Source of the DNA: an uncultured Prevotella sp.
GTDB lineage: Bacteria; Bacteroidota; Bacteroidia; Bacteroidales; Bacteroidaceae
Length of the DNA: 62,779 bases
Direction: 5' to 3'
Assembly (NCBI GenBank): GCA_945869265.1
Contig: CAMBOI010000016.1
Location: forward strand, 1-62,779
Notes under the pieces: generated by a model
The model's input: only the letters and a program-made list of their open reading frames with translations
What the model was told of the DNA's origin: nothing
Databases searched by the model: none
Translations under genes and position numbers: made by a program
Shown: positions 17,631 through 26,461 of the stretch, piece by piece
Layout of the letters: each line of letters starts with the position of its first letter
Position numbering within the stretch: position 1 is the first letter of the stretch

Positions 17631-18816
17631 CCAAAAGTTCCTCGATGATATCCGCCGCCACTTCCTCCTTGCTCTTTTTCGGAAAGACCTTGGAACCATT
17701 GCGTGAGATGATCTTGATTTGGTTCTCGTCGCTGCGGAAGCAGGTGCCCTCGTTGCGCAGGGAGTTGAGAACAATGAAGTCGAGGTTTTTTCTTTCGAGC
17801 TTCGACATGGCATTGTTGTCCTCGTCGTTGGTCTCAAGAGCAAAGCCCACGAGCGTCTGTCTGTCGCTTTTTTTACTTCCAAGTTCGGCGGCAATGTCGT
17901 GAGTGGGAGCGAGACGCAGGACGAGGTCGTCCTTCTCGCGCTTGATTTTCTTGTCGGCAACATGGTCGGGACGGAAGTCGGCCACGGCAGCGCACAGGAT
18001 GGCTGCATCGCACGAGGGGAAGTGGGCCACGGCGGCATTATACATCTCCTCGCAGCTCTCCACATCAATACGAGTGATGCGGCTGTTGGCGGTGGAGAGA
18101 GCCACGGGTCCGGCTATCAGCGTCACCTCTGCACCCTTGGCGGCACATTCCTCGGCAAGGGCAAAGCCCATCTTGCCACTTGAGTAATTGCCTATGAAGC
18201 GCACGGGGTCAATCTTCTCGTAGGTAGGACCGGCAGTAATCATAATATGCTTGCCTTGAAGCGGTTGGGGAGATTGGTTGAAGTAATTATCGAGCACGTC
18301 AACAATCGCTTCGGGCTCCTCCATACGTCCCTTGCCTTCGAGTCCGCTGGCAAGAAATCCGCTTTGAGGTTCGATGATGATATTGCCGTATGACTTTATG
18401 GTCTCCATATTGTGTGACGTTGACGGATGGCGATACATGTCGAGGTCCATTGCCGGAGCCACGAACACCGGAGCCTTCATCGACAGATAGGTGGTGATGA
18501 GCATGTTGTCGGCAATGCCGTTGGCCATCTTGCCAAGTGTGGCAGCAGTGCAAGGGGCGATGAGCATGGCATCTGCCCATAGGCCGAGATCGACATGGCT
18601 ATGCCATGTGCCGTCGCGCTGTGAAAAAAAATCGCTTATCACGGGTTTGCGGGTAAGCGTGGAAAGGGTGAGGGGAGTGATGAACTCCTTGCCCGAAGGA
18701 GTTATCACCACTTGCACCTCGGCACCCCTTTTTACAAGGCCACGAATTATATAGCAAGCCTTGTAGGCTGCTATAGAACCCGTGATGCCAAGAACAATCT
18801 TCTTACCTTTCAGCAT
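17608..18816 (-). CDS. coaBC: Bifunctional phosphopantothenoylcysteine decarboxylase / phosphopantothenate-cysteine ligase
   Basis: A 402-residue enzyme of coenzyme A synthesis. The N-terminal CoaC flavoprotein domain (GITGSIAAYKA at 10-20; HVDLGLWAD with His74, the expected catalytic His; PAMDLDMYRHPS) is followed by the CoaB ligase domain (TAGPTYEKIDPVRFIGNYSSGKMG; KNLDFIVLNSL). At the place of the CoaC catalytic cysteine (ACG-x-x-G-x-GRM in E. coli) the sequence is LASGLEGKGRM, with Ser157. The protein ends in GELGIRN, encoded by a repeat tract. It lies within the dnaN-to-porD group. Confidence 0.95.
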   Translation of the reverse strand: MLKGKKIVLGITGSIAAYKACYIIRGLVKRGAEVQVVITPSGKEFITPLTLSTLTRKPVISDFFSQRDGTWHSHVDLGLWADAMLIAPCTAATLGKMANGIADNMLITTYLSMKAPVFVAPAMDLDMYRHPSTSHNMETIKSYGNIIIEPQSGFLASGLEGKGRMEEPEAIVDVLDNYFNQSPQPLQGKHIMITAGPTYEKIDPVRFIGNYSSGKMGFALAEECAAKGAEVTLIAGPVALSTANSRITRIDVESCEEMYNAAVAHFPSCDAAILCAAVADFRPDHVADKKIKREKDDLVLRLAPTHDIAAELGSKKSDRQTLVGFALETNDEDNNAMSKLERKNLDFIVLNSLRNEGTCFRSDENQIKIISRNGSKVFPKKSKEEVAADIIEELLGELGIRN

Positions 18817-18821
18817 ACTGA

Positions 18822-19676
18822 TTATATCATTCTGCTCTCACGCAGACGAATGCGTGTGAGTACTTGTTTTGTATTGTTTGTAAAGTCGCCTCCAAGCATC
18901 CAACTGAAATAGCCGGAGTCGTAGCGCAATACGGCAGCCACTTCCTCGCCTTTGTGCTTGCCGAAGTTGAACACCTCCACGCGCACGGGATTGCCATCCT
19001 TGTCGAGCACTGTTTGTCCTTTGGCGTCTTTCTTGTCAGCCCATACTATGCGTCCTGCAAAATCCACGTTGTCGTTTTGCTTTGAGAATTCGGCGAGGGC
19101 GTCCATGTCGTTGGCAAGACAGCGCTCGGGGTCTTCCTGATTCTCAGGTCGATACATGTCGAGCTGTCCCATCAGCACCCTGTATGTTGCCTCTGTGTCC
19201 TGGTCGGCACGGTGAGCCTCGAAATCCTCTTCCATCTTGCGTCCGCAGTAGAACTTGTAGGCTGCGGCGAGGTTGCGGCGTTCCATCTTCTTGAAGATGG
19301 TGCAGGCGTCGATGAGTCGGCATTTAGAGAAGTCGAAGTCGATGCCGGCACGCAGGAATTCCTCGGCGAGCATGGGGATGTCGAAGAAGTTGGAGTTGAA
19401 GCCGGCAAAGTCGCAGCCGGTGAACTCCTCGTTGAGCTTGGCTGCCACTTGCTTGAACGTCGGTTTGTCAGCCACGTCGGCATCCTTGATACCGGTGAGT
19501 TGTTCCACCACCTCGGGGATATGCTTCTCGGGGTTGATGAGCATGTCGCCTCGTGTCTCCTTGCCGTCGGGATACACCTTAATATATGATAATTGTATCA
19601 CGCGGTCGTTGACCATGTCAAGGCCCGTGGTCTCGAGGTCGAAAATAACCAGTGGTTTCTGTATATTCAGTTTCAT
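18822..19676 (-). CDS. DnaQ-like 3'-5' exonuclease (DEDDh)
   Basis: A 284-residue exonuclease related to the DNA polymerase III epsilon subunit. Motif I FDLETTG (Asp13, Glu15), motif II with NSNFFDIPML and motif III HRADQD mark the DEDDh catalytic set. The C-terminus (FNFGKHKGEEVAAVLRYDSGYFSWML) is the small domain found in exonuclease-X-like proteins. It sits between dnaN and coaBC, 5 bases from coaBC, so it is probably a replication or repair nuclease expressed with the clamp. Its ATG abuts a heptamer tract. Whether it is the true proofreading subunit cannot be told. Confidence 0.9.
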   Translation of the reverse strand: MKLNIQKPLVIFDLETTGLDMVNDRVIQLSYIKVYPDGKETRGDMLINPEKHIPEVVEQLTGIKDADVADKPTFKQVAAKLNEEFTGCDFAGFNSNFFDIPMLAEEFLRAGIDFDFSKCRLIDACTIFKKMERRNLAAAYKFYCGRKMEEDFEAHRADQDTEATYRVLMGQLDMYRPENQEDPERCLANDMDALAEFSKQNDNVDFAGRIVWADKKDAKGQTVLDKDGNPVRVEVFNFGKHKGEEVAAVLRYDSGYFSWMLGGDFTNNTKQVLTRIRLRESRMI

Positions 19677-19721
19677 TAATCAGTCATCAATAATCAATAA
19701 TCAGTCATCAATCATTAATCA
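19677..19721 (-). repeat. Heptamer tandem repeat (ATTGATG/ACTGATT) between dnaN and the exonuclease
   Basis: Six units with a 7-base period read ATTAATG, ATTGATG, ACTGATT, ATTGATT, ATTGATG and ACTGATT in the coding direction. The last residues (LIND) and the stop of dnaN are inside the tract, and the exonuclease ATG follows directly. Confidence 0.85.
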
Positions 19722-20832
19722 GCATTGGCATCATCAGCATTAGTACATCCTGATCCTCGGGCTGCTCCGTCGGAACAACGAGACCGGCGCGACTGGGGTC
19801 GGCAAGTTGGATGTTAACCTCCTGAGAGTCGAAATTGCTGAGCACCTCAACAAAGACGGAGCCCTTGAAACCGATGCTCATCGGGCGACCGTTATACTCG
19901 CATGAGATACGTTCGGTGGCAGTCTTGTTGAAGTCGAAGTCCTCGGCGTCAAGCTGCATGATACCTCCTTCGATATGGAAGCGGATGAGGTTGGACGCGT
20001 CGTTGGAGAACGGTTGCACGCGCTTGATGGCTGCAAGCAGTCCCTCGCGATCCACGATGGCCTCATTGGTGTTGTTCTGCGGGATGACCGAGTTGTAGTT
20101 GGGATATCTGCCCTCGATGAGACGGCAGTTGAGAGTGCTGTTGTTGAATAGGACGATGGCGTTGCGGTCGTCGAATCTCATCACCACCTCGCTGTCGTCC
20201 TTCAGCAGCATGCCCTTAAGCAGGGAAGCCGGTTTCTTGGGAAAGATGAATGCGGCAGGCTGGTCGGTCTTGATAGAGAACAGACGGTTGCGCACTAACT
20301 TGTGGCCGTCGCTGGCAACCACCGTGAGGCACTCGTGCGAGGCGTCGAAGTATATACCGTTCATCACGGGGCGCAGTTCCTCCTGAGCCGTGGCGAAGAT
20401 GGTGCGGTTGATGTTCTCAGACAGTTGACTGCTCTTGATGACTATCTCGTGGGCAGCGTCGCTGACACCCTGTGGCTGGGGGAAATTGTCGGCCGACTCG
20501 ATGGGCAGGGCGAAATGTCCGTTGAGATAAGACACCTTGGCAGTGTTGGCCGACTTGTCAACCTCGAAGGTGATAGGTTGCTCGGAGAAGCCCTTCACAG
20601 CGTCGAGGATGTAATGACTGTCGATGGCAAAAGAATCGTTGGCATCACATTCCGTCAGTTCGAGCGGTGTTGACAGCCAGTTCTCCCCGTCGGAGGCAGT
20701 GAGATGGAGAACATTGCCTTCTGTTCTGAACACGAAGCAACCCAATATAGCAATAGGGTTCTTGCTGTTGATAACCCTTGACAGGGCGGAAAGTTTGCTG
20801 CTTAATGCAGTGCTGGATAATGTAAATCTCAT
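19708..20832 (-). CDS. dnaN: DNA polymerase III beta subunit (sliding clamp)
   Basis: A 374-residue clamp protein that holds polymerase III on DNA. The start is the ATG at 20832 (MRFTLSSTALSSKLSALSRV), behind a well-formed promoter; the open frame further upstream lies in the promoter. The three-fold clamp domain pattern is visible (ILGCFVFRTEGNVLHLTASDGENW; HECLTVVASDGHKLVR; FIFPKKPASLLKGML). The C-terminus has VVPTEQPEDQDVLMLMMPM, the family end, plus LIND added from a repeat tract. It is the first gene of a long minus-strand group; dnaA is not adjacent. Confidence 0.96.
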   Translation of the reverse strand: MRFTLSSTALSSKLSALSRVINSKNPIAILGCFVFRTEGNVLHLTASDGENWLSTPLELTECDANDSFAIDSHYILDAVKGFSEQPITFEVDKSANTAKVSYLNGHFALPIESADNFPQPQGVSDAAHEIVIKSSQLSENINRTIFATAQEELRPVMNGIYFDASHECLTVVASDGHKLVRNRLFSIKTDQPAAFIFPKKPASLLKGMLLKDDSEVVMRFDDRNAIVLFNNSTLNCRLIEGRYPNYNSVIPQNNTNEAIVDREGLLAAIKRVQPFSNDASNLIRFHIEGGIMQLDAEDFDFNKTATERISCEYNGRPMSIGFKGSVFVEVLSNFDSQEVNIQLADPSRAGLVVPTEQPEDQDVLMLMMPMLIND

Positions 20833-20875
20833 GAGTTCGTATGATTTTTGTTTTTTTATTTCTCTAAATTGACTA

Positions 20876-20907
20876 CAAAAATACAAAATATTTGGCATTA
20901 TAGCAAA
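20876..20907 (-). promoter_or_regulatory. Promoter of the dnaN operon
   Basis: On the minus strand, TTTG (20907-20904), a 20-base spacer and TATTTTTG (20883-20876) match the consensus. The dnaN ATG at 20832 is 43 bases downstream. It is back to back with the promoter of the DUF3127 gene. Confidence 0.78.
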
Positions 20908-20923
20908 AATATTAGCCAAAAAG

Positions 20924-20954
20924 TTGCATAAATTAAAACTAATTTGTACTTTTG
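20924..20954 (+). promoter_or_regulatory. Promoter of the DUF3127 gene
   Basis: TTG (20924-20926), a 20-base spacer and TACTTTTG (20947-20954) match the consensus. The start codon at 20998 is 43 bases downstream. Its -33 box lies only 16 bases from that of the divergent dnaN promoter. Confidence 0.78.
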
Positions 20955-20997
20955 CGGTAGAATTGAGCAAAAATCACAATTTATATACAAAATAATT

Positions 20998-21405
20998 ATG
21001 GAAATTACAGGAAAAATCATCGCCGTACTTCCGGCGCAGGGTGGCGTTTCACAGCGCACAGGTAATCAATGGAAATCACAGGACTATGTGATAGAGACAC
21101 ACGATCAATATCCCAAGAAGTGTTGTTTCCGTGTTTTCGGCGAAGAGAAAATAAACCAGTTTAACATTCAGTTGGGTGAAGAAATGACAGTGTCGTTTGA
21201 TATAGATTCACACGAATATCAGGGCAGATGGTTTAATGATGTTCGCGCATGGGCGATAAACCGCAATGTGCAGGTGCCTGGTGCAGCTCCTGTCGCCCCC
21301 GTTGCAGCTCCCGCCGCAGACGCAGCTGCCGCTCCAGCAGCAGAGTCGCCATTCCCTCCACAGCAGCCTGCGGCCGAGGGTAGTGCTGATGACCTGCCGT
21401 TCTAA
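20998..21405 (+). CDS. DUF3127 family OB-fold (SSB-like) protein
   Basis: A 135-residue protein. Residues 1-90 match the DUF3127 family of Bacteroidetes (MEITGKIIAVLPAQGG; FRVFGEEKINQF; YQGRWFNDVRAW), predicted to take an OB fold like single-strand DNA-binding proteins. Residues 95-135 are a flexible Ala/Pro-rich tail (AAPAADAAAAPAAES) ending in the acidic-aromatic tip ADDLPF, which is strikingly like the C-terminal protein-interaction tip of SSB (DDDIPF). This and the divergence from dnaN suggest a role at the replication fork. It is followed by heptamer repeats and a terminator. Confidence 0.85.
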   Translation: MEITGKIIAVLPAQGGVSQRTGNQWKSQDYVIETHDQYPKKCCFRVFGEEKINQFNIQLGEEMTVSFDIDSHEYQGRWFNDVRAWAINRNVQVPGAAPVAPVAAPAADAAAAPAAESPFPPQQPAAEGSADDLPF

Positions 21406-21484
21406 ATTGAAAATTGAAAATTGAAGATTGAAGATTGAAAATTTAAGATTGAAAATTGAAGATTGAAGATTGAAAAATTGAAAG
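21403..21484 (+). repeat. Heptamer tandem repeat (AATTGAA/GATTGAA) after the DUF3127 gene
   Basis: About eleven 7-base units begin at the stop codon and end at the terminator hairpin. They have the same unit as the purC-aspS tract but on the plus strand, i.e. again in the direction of transcription. Confidence 0.92.
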
Positions 21485-21487
21485 ATA

Positions 21488-21519
21488 AAAAAACCTCCCG
21501 CGATTGCGGGAGGTTTTTT
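21488..21519. terminator. Bidirectional intrinsic terminator between DUF3127 gene and nifJ
   Basis: AAAAAACCTCCCGC-GATT-GCGGGAGGTTTTTT is a perfect hairpin with an A run on one side and a T run on the other, so it can end both convergent transcripts. nifJ ends at 21522. Confidence 0.93.
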
Positions 21520-21521
21520 AT

Positions 21522-24500
21522 TTATTCTTCACTCCAGTCCATCTTGGTCTGGCGAACGTAGGTCTTGTAGCGCTGCTGAGCCATCTTCTGTGCCTCGGCA
21601 AACAGCTCCTCAGCCTCGTCGGGATAAGCCTTCTTCACTGAGAGGTAGCGCACCTCACCCATGAGGAAGTCATGGAACTTGCTCCAATCGGGCTCCTTAG
21701 AGTCGAGAGAGAACGGGTTCTTGCCCTCGGCAGCGAGCTGCGGGTTGAAACGCCACAAGTGCCAGTAACCGCAATCAACGGCGCGACCTTCCTCAGCCTG
21801 GCTCTTACCCATGCCGCCCTTGGCCTTCAGACCGTGGTTGATACATGGAGCGTAGGCGATGATGAGTGACGGTCCGGGATATGCCTCAGCCTCGCGGATG
21901 GCCTTGAGGCACTGAGCCTGGTCGGCACCCATGGCAATCTGGGCTACATATACATAACCGTAGGTAGTGGCAATCATACCGATGTCCTTCTTCTTGATAC
22001 GCTTGCCCTGAGCGGCAAACTGTGCGATGGCACCAAGAGGAGTGGCCTTAGAAGCCTGACCGCCAGTGTTAGAATATACCTCGGTGTCGAGCACGAGGAT
22101 GTTAACGTCCTCACCGCTGGCGATAACGTGGTCGAGACCGCCGTAACCGATGTCGTAAGAAGCACCGTCACCACCGATAATCCACTGGCTGCGCTTTACG
22201 AGATAGTGGTCGAGGGTCTGAAGCTCCTGGCATACAGGGCATCCCTTGGCTGCGCTCTCGGCAATCAGCGGCTTGAGCTTGGCGGCAGCTGCCTTAGAGG
22301 CCTCTGCGTCGTCCTTGCCGGCAATCCACTCGCGGGCTGCTTCCTTGTATTCCTCAGAAGCCTTGTCGCTCTCAATCATCTTGTTGAGCAACTGTACAAC
22401 GCGCTCCTTCATCTTCTTGTTACCGAGCACCATACCGAGACCGAACTCGCAGAAGTCCTCGAACAGAGAGTTGTCGAAGGCAGGACCCTGACCCTTGGCG
22501 TTGGTGGTGTAAGGAGTAGAAGGAATAGAAGCTGAATAGATAGAAGAGCAACCGGTAGCGTTGGCGATAATCTCACGGTCACCGAAGAGCTGAGAGATCA
22601 GTTTGACGTATGGTGTCTCACCGCAACCAGAGCAAGCTCCAGAGAACTCAAACAGAGGCTGTGCGAACTGAGAGTTCTTCACATTGCTCTTGATGTCAAC
22701 GAGATCCTGCTTGCTGGTAACCTTCTTTGTGAGGTAGGTCCAGTTGGCTGCTTCCTTCTGCATATCAGCGTTGTCGGGATTGAACGGAACCATGGTGAGG
22801 GCCTTGCCGAGCTTAGGATTACCCGGGCAGACATCAGCACAGTTACCGCATCCGAGACAATCGAGAACAGAAGGTTCGATAACGAAGTGCATACCCTTCA
22901 TGGCTGCAGGAGCCTTCATCTCGAGTGACTCACCCTGATAGCCAGCAAGTTCCTCATCGGTCATAACGAACGGACGGATGGCTGCGTGAGGACAAACGTA
23001 AGAACACTTGTTACACTGGATACAGTTGGCGGGGTTCCAAGAAGGAACGAATGCCTCTACACCACGCTTCTCATACTGTGCAGTACCGGTCATCCAAGTA
23101 CCGTCAACAGTGTCGTGCTTAACGAAGTCAGACACCTTCAGCAGGTCACCAGCCTGAGCGTTGATAGGACGAACAAGCTCCTTAACGAATGCGGGTGCGT
23201 CGTCCTCCTTGACAGCGTCGTCGGGAAGGTTAGCCCATGCTGGGTCAACAGCGAGCACCTTGTACTCACCACCGCGGTCAACGGCAGCGTAGTTCATGTT
23301 GACAACGTCCTCACCCTTCTTGCCGTAAGACTTAACGATGAACTTCTTCATCTGCTCGATGGCAAGGTCAACGGGGATAACCTCAGAGATGCGGAAGAAT
23401 GCCGACTGGAGGATGGTGTTGGTGCGGTTGCCCAGACCAATCTCCTGTGCAATCTTGGTGGCGTTGATATAATATACCTTGATATTCTTCTGGGCGAACA
23501 CGCGCTTCACCTTGTTAGGAATGAAGTTGATGAGCTCCTCGCCGTCGAAGATAGTGTTCAGCAGGAACGAACCGTTCTGGCGGATACCACGTGTGACGTC
23601 GTACATGTGCAGGTAAGCCTGTACGTGGCAAGCCACGAAGTTAGGTGTGGTGATCTGATAGGTAGAGCGGATAGGCTCGTCGCCGAAACGGAGGTGTGAG
23701 CAAGTGAAACCACCCGACTTCTTAGAGTCGTAAGAGAAGTAAGCCTGGCAGTGCTTGTCGGTGTTCTCACCGATAATCTTAACTGAGTTCTTGTTGGCAC
23801 CAACAGTACCGTCGGCACCCAGACCGAAGAACTTGCACTCCTGGATTGACTGTCCACCGAGAGCCATCTCCTCAACCTCAGGCAGAGAGGTGAAGGTAAC
23901 GTCGTCAACGATACCAACAGTGAAGTGGTTCTTGGGCTCGGGCAACTCAAGGTTGTTGAATACAGAGATAATCTTGGCAGGAGTAACGTCAGAAGAACCC
24001 AGACCGTAGCGACCGCCAACGATGAGAGGACGGTTCTCTACGTCATAGAATGCGCTCTTGACATCGAGATACAGAGGTTCACCCTCAGCTCCCGGTTCCT
24101 TGGTACGGTCGAGCACGGCGATACGCTTGCAGCTCTTTGGTACGGCAGCGAGGAGGTGCTTTACAGAGAACGGACGATAGAGGTGAACGCTCACCATACC
24201 CACCTTCTTGCCCTCCTTGAGCAGATGGTCGATAGCCTCGCGGGCAGCCTCAGTGGCAGAACCCATTAGGATGATAACATTCTCAGCATCCTCAGCTCCA
24301 TAATAGTTGAAGAGGTGATACTCACGACCTGTGATCTCAGAGATCTTGCCGAGGTAGTACTCAACAACCTCGGGCACCTTGTCGTAGTACTTGTTGCAAG
24401 CCTCACGATGTGTGAAGAAGGTCTCGGGGTTCTCGGCTGTACCGCGGGTAACAGGACGCTCAGGAGAAAGAGCACGGTCGCGGAAGGCCTTGATATCTGC

Positions 24501-25097
24501 GGGGTCAACAAGCGGACGGATGTCCTCCTGGTCCATAACCTCAATCTTGTGATACTCGTGAGAGGTGCGGAATCCGTCGAAGAAGTTCACGAAGGGCACC
24601 CAAGTCTTAAGAGTAGCGAGGTGAGGCACAGCTGTGAGGTCCATAACCTCCTGTACAGAACCAGAGCAGAACATGGCAAAACCGGTCTGGCGGCAAGCCA
24701 TAACGTCCATGTGGTCACCGAAGATACAGAGAGAGTGAGAAGCCAAGGTACGTGCCGACACGTCGAACACGCAAGGCAGCAGCTCACCTGCAATCTTGTA
24801 CATGTTAGGAATCATGAGCAGCAGACCCTGCGATGCTGTGAAGGTGGTGGTGAGAGCACCAGCCTGCAGCGAACCGTGAACGGCACCGGCGGCACCGCCC
24901 TCTGACTGCATTTCCTGTACACTGACTGTCTGTCCCCAGAGGTTCTTTCTGGTACGGGCAGACCACTCGTCAACATGCTCCGCCATTGGAGATGACGGTG
25001 TGATAGGGTAGATGGCAGCTACTTCAGAGAACATATAGCTCACGTGAGCAGCAGCCTCATTACCATCACAAGTGATAAATTTCTTTTCTTTTGCCAT
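21522..25097 (-). CDS. nifJ: Pyruvate:ferredoxin (flavodoxin) oxidoreductase
   Basis: A 1191-residue single-chain PFOR that oxidises pyruvate to acetyl-CoA and CO2 and reduces ferredoxin, central to anaerobic fermentation. The domains run in the usual order: N-terminal pyrimidine/TPP part (AIYPITPSSPMAEHVDEWSA), the gamma-like domain, a two-cluster ferredoxin domain with CIQCNKCSYVCP and CLGCGNCADVCP at roughly residues 690-760, and the C-terminal TPP domain (FSGACSGCGETPYVKL; WIIGGDGASYDIGYGG). The length is typical. It is strongly codon-biased, which suggests high expression. Upstream lie about 45 AT-rich bases and a heptamer tract; no consensus promoter is seen. Confidence 0.98.
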   Translation of the reverse strand: MAKEKKFITCDGNEAAAHVSYMFSEVAAIYPITPSSPMAEHVDEWSARTRKNLWGQTVSVQEMQSEGGAAGAVHGSLQAGALTTTFTASQGLLLMIPNMYKIAGELLPCVFDVSARTLASHSLCIFGDHMDVMACRQTGFAMFCSGSVQEVMDLTAVPHLATLKTWVPFVNFFDGFRTSHEYHKIEVMDQEDIRPLVDPADIKAFRDRALSPERPVTRGTAENPETFFTHREACNKYYDKVPEVVEYYLGKISEITGREYHLFNYYGAEDAENVIILMGSATEAAREAIDHLLKEGKKVGMVSVHLYRPFSVKHLLAAVPKSCKRIAVLDRTKEPGAEGEPLYLDVKSAFYDVENRPLIVGGRYGLGSSDVTPAKIISVFNNLELPEPKNHFTVGIVDDVTFTSLPEVEEMALGGQSIQECKFFGLGADGTVGANKNSVKIIGENTDKHCQAYFSYDSKKSGGFTCSHLRFGDEPIRSTYQITTPNFVACHVQAYLHMYDVTRGIRQNGSFLLNTIFDGEELINFIPNKVKRVFAQKNIKVYYINATKIAQEIGLGNRTNTILQSAFFRISEVIPVDLAIEQMKKFIVKSYGKKGEDVVNMNYAAVDRGGEYKVLAVDPAWANLPDDAVKEDDAPAFVKELVRPINAQAGDLLKVSDFVKHDTVDGTWMTGTAQYEKRGVEAFVPSWNPANCIQCNKCSYVCPHAAIRPFVMTDEELAGYQGESLEMKAPAAMKGMHFVIEPSVLDCLGCGNCADVCPGNPKLGKALTMVPFNPDNADMQKEAANWTYLTKKVTSKQDLVDIKSNVKNSQFAQPLFEFSGACSGCGETPYVKLISQLFGDREIIANATGCSSIYSASIPSTPYTTNAKGQGPAFDNSLFEDFCEFGLGMVLGNKKMKERVVQLLNKMIESDKASEEYKEAAREWIAGKDDAEASKAAAAKLKPLIAESAAKGCPVCQELQTLDHYLVKRSQWIIGGDGASYDIGYGGLDHVIASGEDVNILVLDTEVYSNTGGQASKATPLGAIAQFAAQGKRIKKKDIGMIATTYGYVYVAQIAMGADQAQCLKAIREAEAYPGPSLIIAYAPCINHGLKAKGGMGKSQAEEGRAVDCGYWHLWRFNPQLAAEGKNPFSLDSKEPDWSKFHDFLMGEVRYLSVKKAYPDEAEELFAEAQKMAQQRYKTYVRQTKMDWSEE

Positions 25098-25131
25098 TTT
25101 ATTATAGATAAATTAAATGATTAATATCCTA

Positions 25132-25243
25132 ATTTCAATTTTCAATCTTCAACCTTCAATTTTCAACCTTCAATCTTCAACCTTCAACCTTCAATTTTCA
25201 ATTTTCAACCTTCAATTTTCAACCTTCAATCTTCAACCTTCAA
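25132..25243 (-). repeat. Heptamer tandem repeat (ATTGAAA/GGTTGAA) between the DUF4143 ATPase and nifJ
   Basis: About sixteen 7-base units read TTCAATT, TTCAACC or TTCAATC on the plus strand. The tract reaches the last codons of the ATPase gene and stops about 35 bases before the nifJ ATG. Confidence 0.92.
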
Positions 25244-25244
25244 T

Positions 25245-26432
25245 TTAATAAAGGAATCCCAGCAGCCATAACGGTATCTGGTTTCCCCGTCCCACCTCGG
25301 TGTTGAACCGTGCATAGATGGTGTCCTGCCGGAATTTTTTCCTTTCCACGTCGAGGGCGTTGCAAATCTTGAACTTCAGTTTGTCGTCAACGATATAGAA
25401 ATCGTCCTTAGCCCCTTGGTTGACCGTGTGGTCTTTCCACATCGTGTTGACGAAGAAGGTCTCCATCACGTCTTGCTTCTTCACAGCTATGGGGTAGATG
25501 GCATACATCAGATTGGTGTTGTGCATCATCACCTTCGACGGCTTCTTGGGGAATGAGCAGTGCGTAGGGTATATCATATTGATAAGCCTTGCGTCGGCAA
25601 GATACTTGATATAGTTCATCACTGTGGCGCGGCTTGTCTCTATCTCCTGTGCCAGCCAACTCACGTTAGGAGCCTTGTTGCCCTCGAGGGCGAGCAGGTA
25701 GAAGAGCTTCTTTATCTTTGTAAGATATTTCAGTTCGATTTGTTTTATTAGCAGTATATCGACCTCAGTCACCATGTTCATTGTCTTGAGCAGGTTCTCC
25801 GAGTAGTTGCGGTGCTCCTGAAAGAAGGGATAGAAACCGTGGTGGAGATAGTCCTGAAAATACGACTGCGGCGACACATAAGGCAGTATGTCCTTGACTA
25901 TGCGCTCATGTGAGCCGAGGATCTCATCGAGGGTATATGAGCTGAAGTGGTTGCCCGTCTTGAGGTTGAGGAACTCGCGGAAGGAGAATCCCCTTAGGTT
26001 GTAGCTCTTGACGATACCGTTGAGCTCGGGGTTTTCCTCTTTCAGTCGCATCACGCTCGACCCTGTGAACACAATCTTGAGGTTGGGATAGAAGTCGTGG
26101 CACTTGCGCAGTTCGGGGCTCCATTCCGGGTGCTTGAACACCTGGTCGATCAGCAAGACCCTGCCTCCTTCATTGTAGAATTCACCGGCAAAGTCGGCTA
26201 TGCCCCTGCCCTGGAAATAGAAGTTGTTCATATTCACATAAAGGCATTTCCGGTCGTTGACGTCAAAATGCTCCTTGGCATATTGTAGCAGGAACGTTGT
26301 CTTGCCAATGCCTCGGGTGCCTTTGATGCCGATAAGGCGGTCATTCCAATTGATTTCGTCCATCAGTTTCCTGCGGACGGTGGCATTGGTATGCTCCACC
26401 AAATAGGTATGTGTTCTGAAGAATTCTTCCAT
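25245..26432 (-). CDS. AAA ATPase with DUF4143 domain
   Basis: A 395-residue P-loop protein of the AAA_14/DUF4143 type, common as orphan genes in Bacteroidetes. Walker A KGTRGIGKTTFL spans about 38-48; Walker B is VLLIDQVFKHPE. The C-terminal half (SWLAQEIETSRATVMNYIKYLADARLI) is the winged-helix part at the start of DUF4143, followed by the nuclease-like C-terminal region. The biological role of the family is unknown. It has its own promoter and diverges from the ATP-grasp-like gene. Confidence 0.9.
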   Translation of the reverse strand: MEEFFRTHTYLVEHTNATVRRKLMDEINWNDRLIGIKGTRGIGKTTFLLQYAKEHFDVNDRKCLYVNMNNFYFQGRGIADFAGEFYNEGGRVLLIDQVFKHPEWSPELRKCHDFYPNLKIVFTGSSVMRLKEENPELNGIVKSYNLRGFSFREFLNLKTGNHFSSYTLDEILGSHERIVKDILPYVSPQSYFQDYLHHGFYPFFQEHRNYSENLLKTMNMVTEVDILLIKQIELKYLTKIKKLFYLLALEGNKAPNVSWLAQEIETSRATVMNYIKYLADARLINMIYPTHCSFPKKPSKVMMHNTNLMYAIYPIAVKKQDVMETFFVNTMWKDHTVNQGAKDDFYIVDDKLKFKICNALDVERKKFRQDTIYARFNTEVGRGNQIPLWLLGFLY

Positions 26433-26461
26433 TTTTTATCCTACATCCTCATTTTTGGGTA

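Noticed and set aside
20833..20970. 46-residue extension at the DnaN N-terminus
   Set aside because: It would overlap the dnaN promoter; clamp proteins start at the chosen ATG.
20832..21000. Replication origin beside dnaN
   Set aside because: No dnaA gene and no cluster of DnaA boxes was seen; dnaN alone does not mark the origin.
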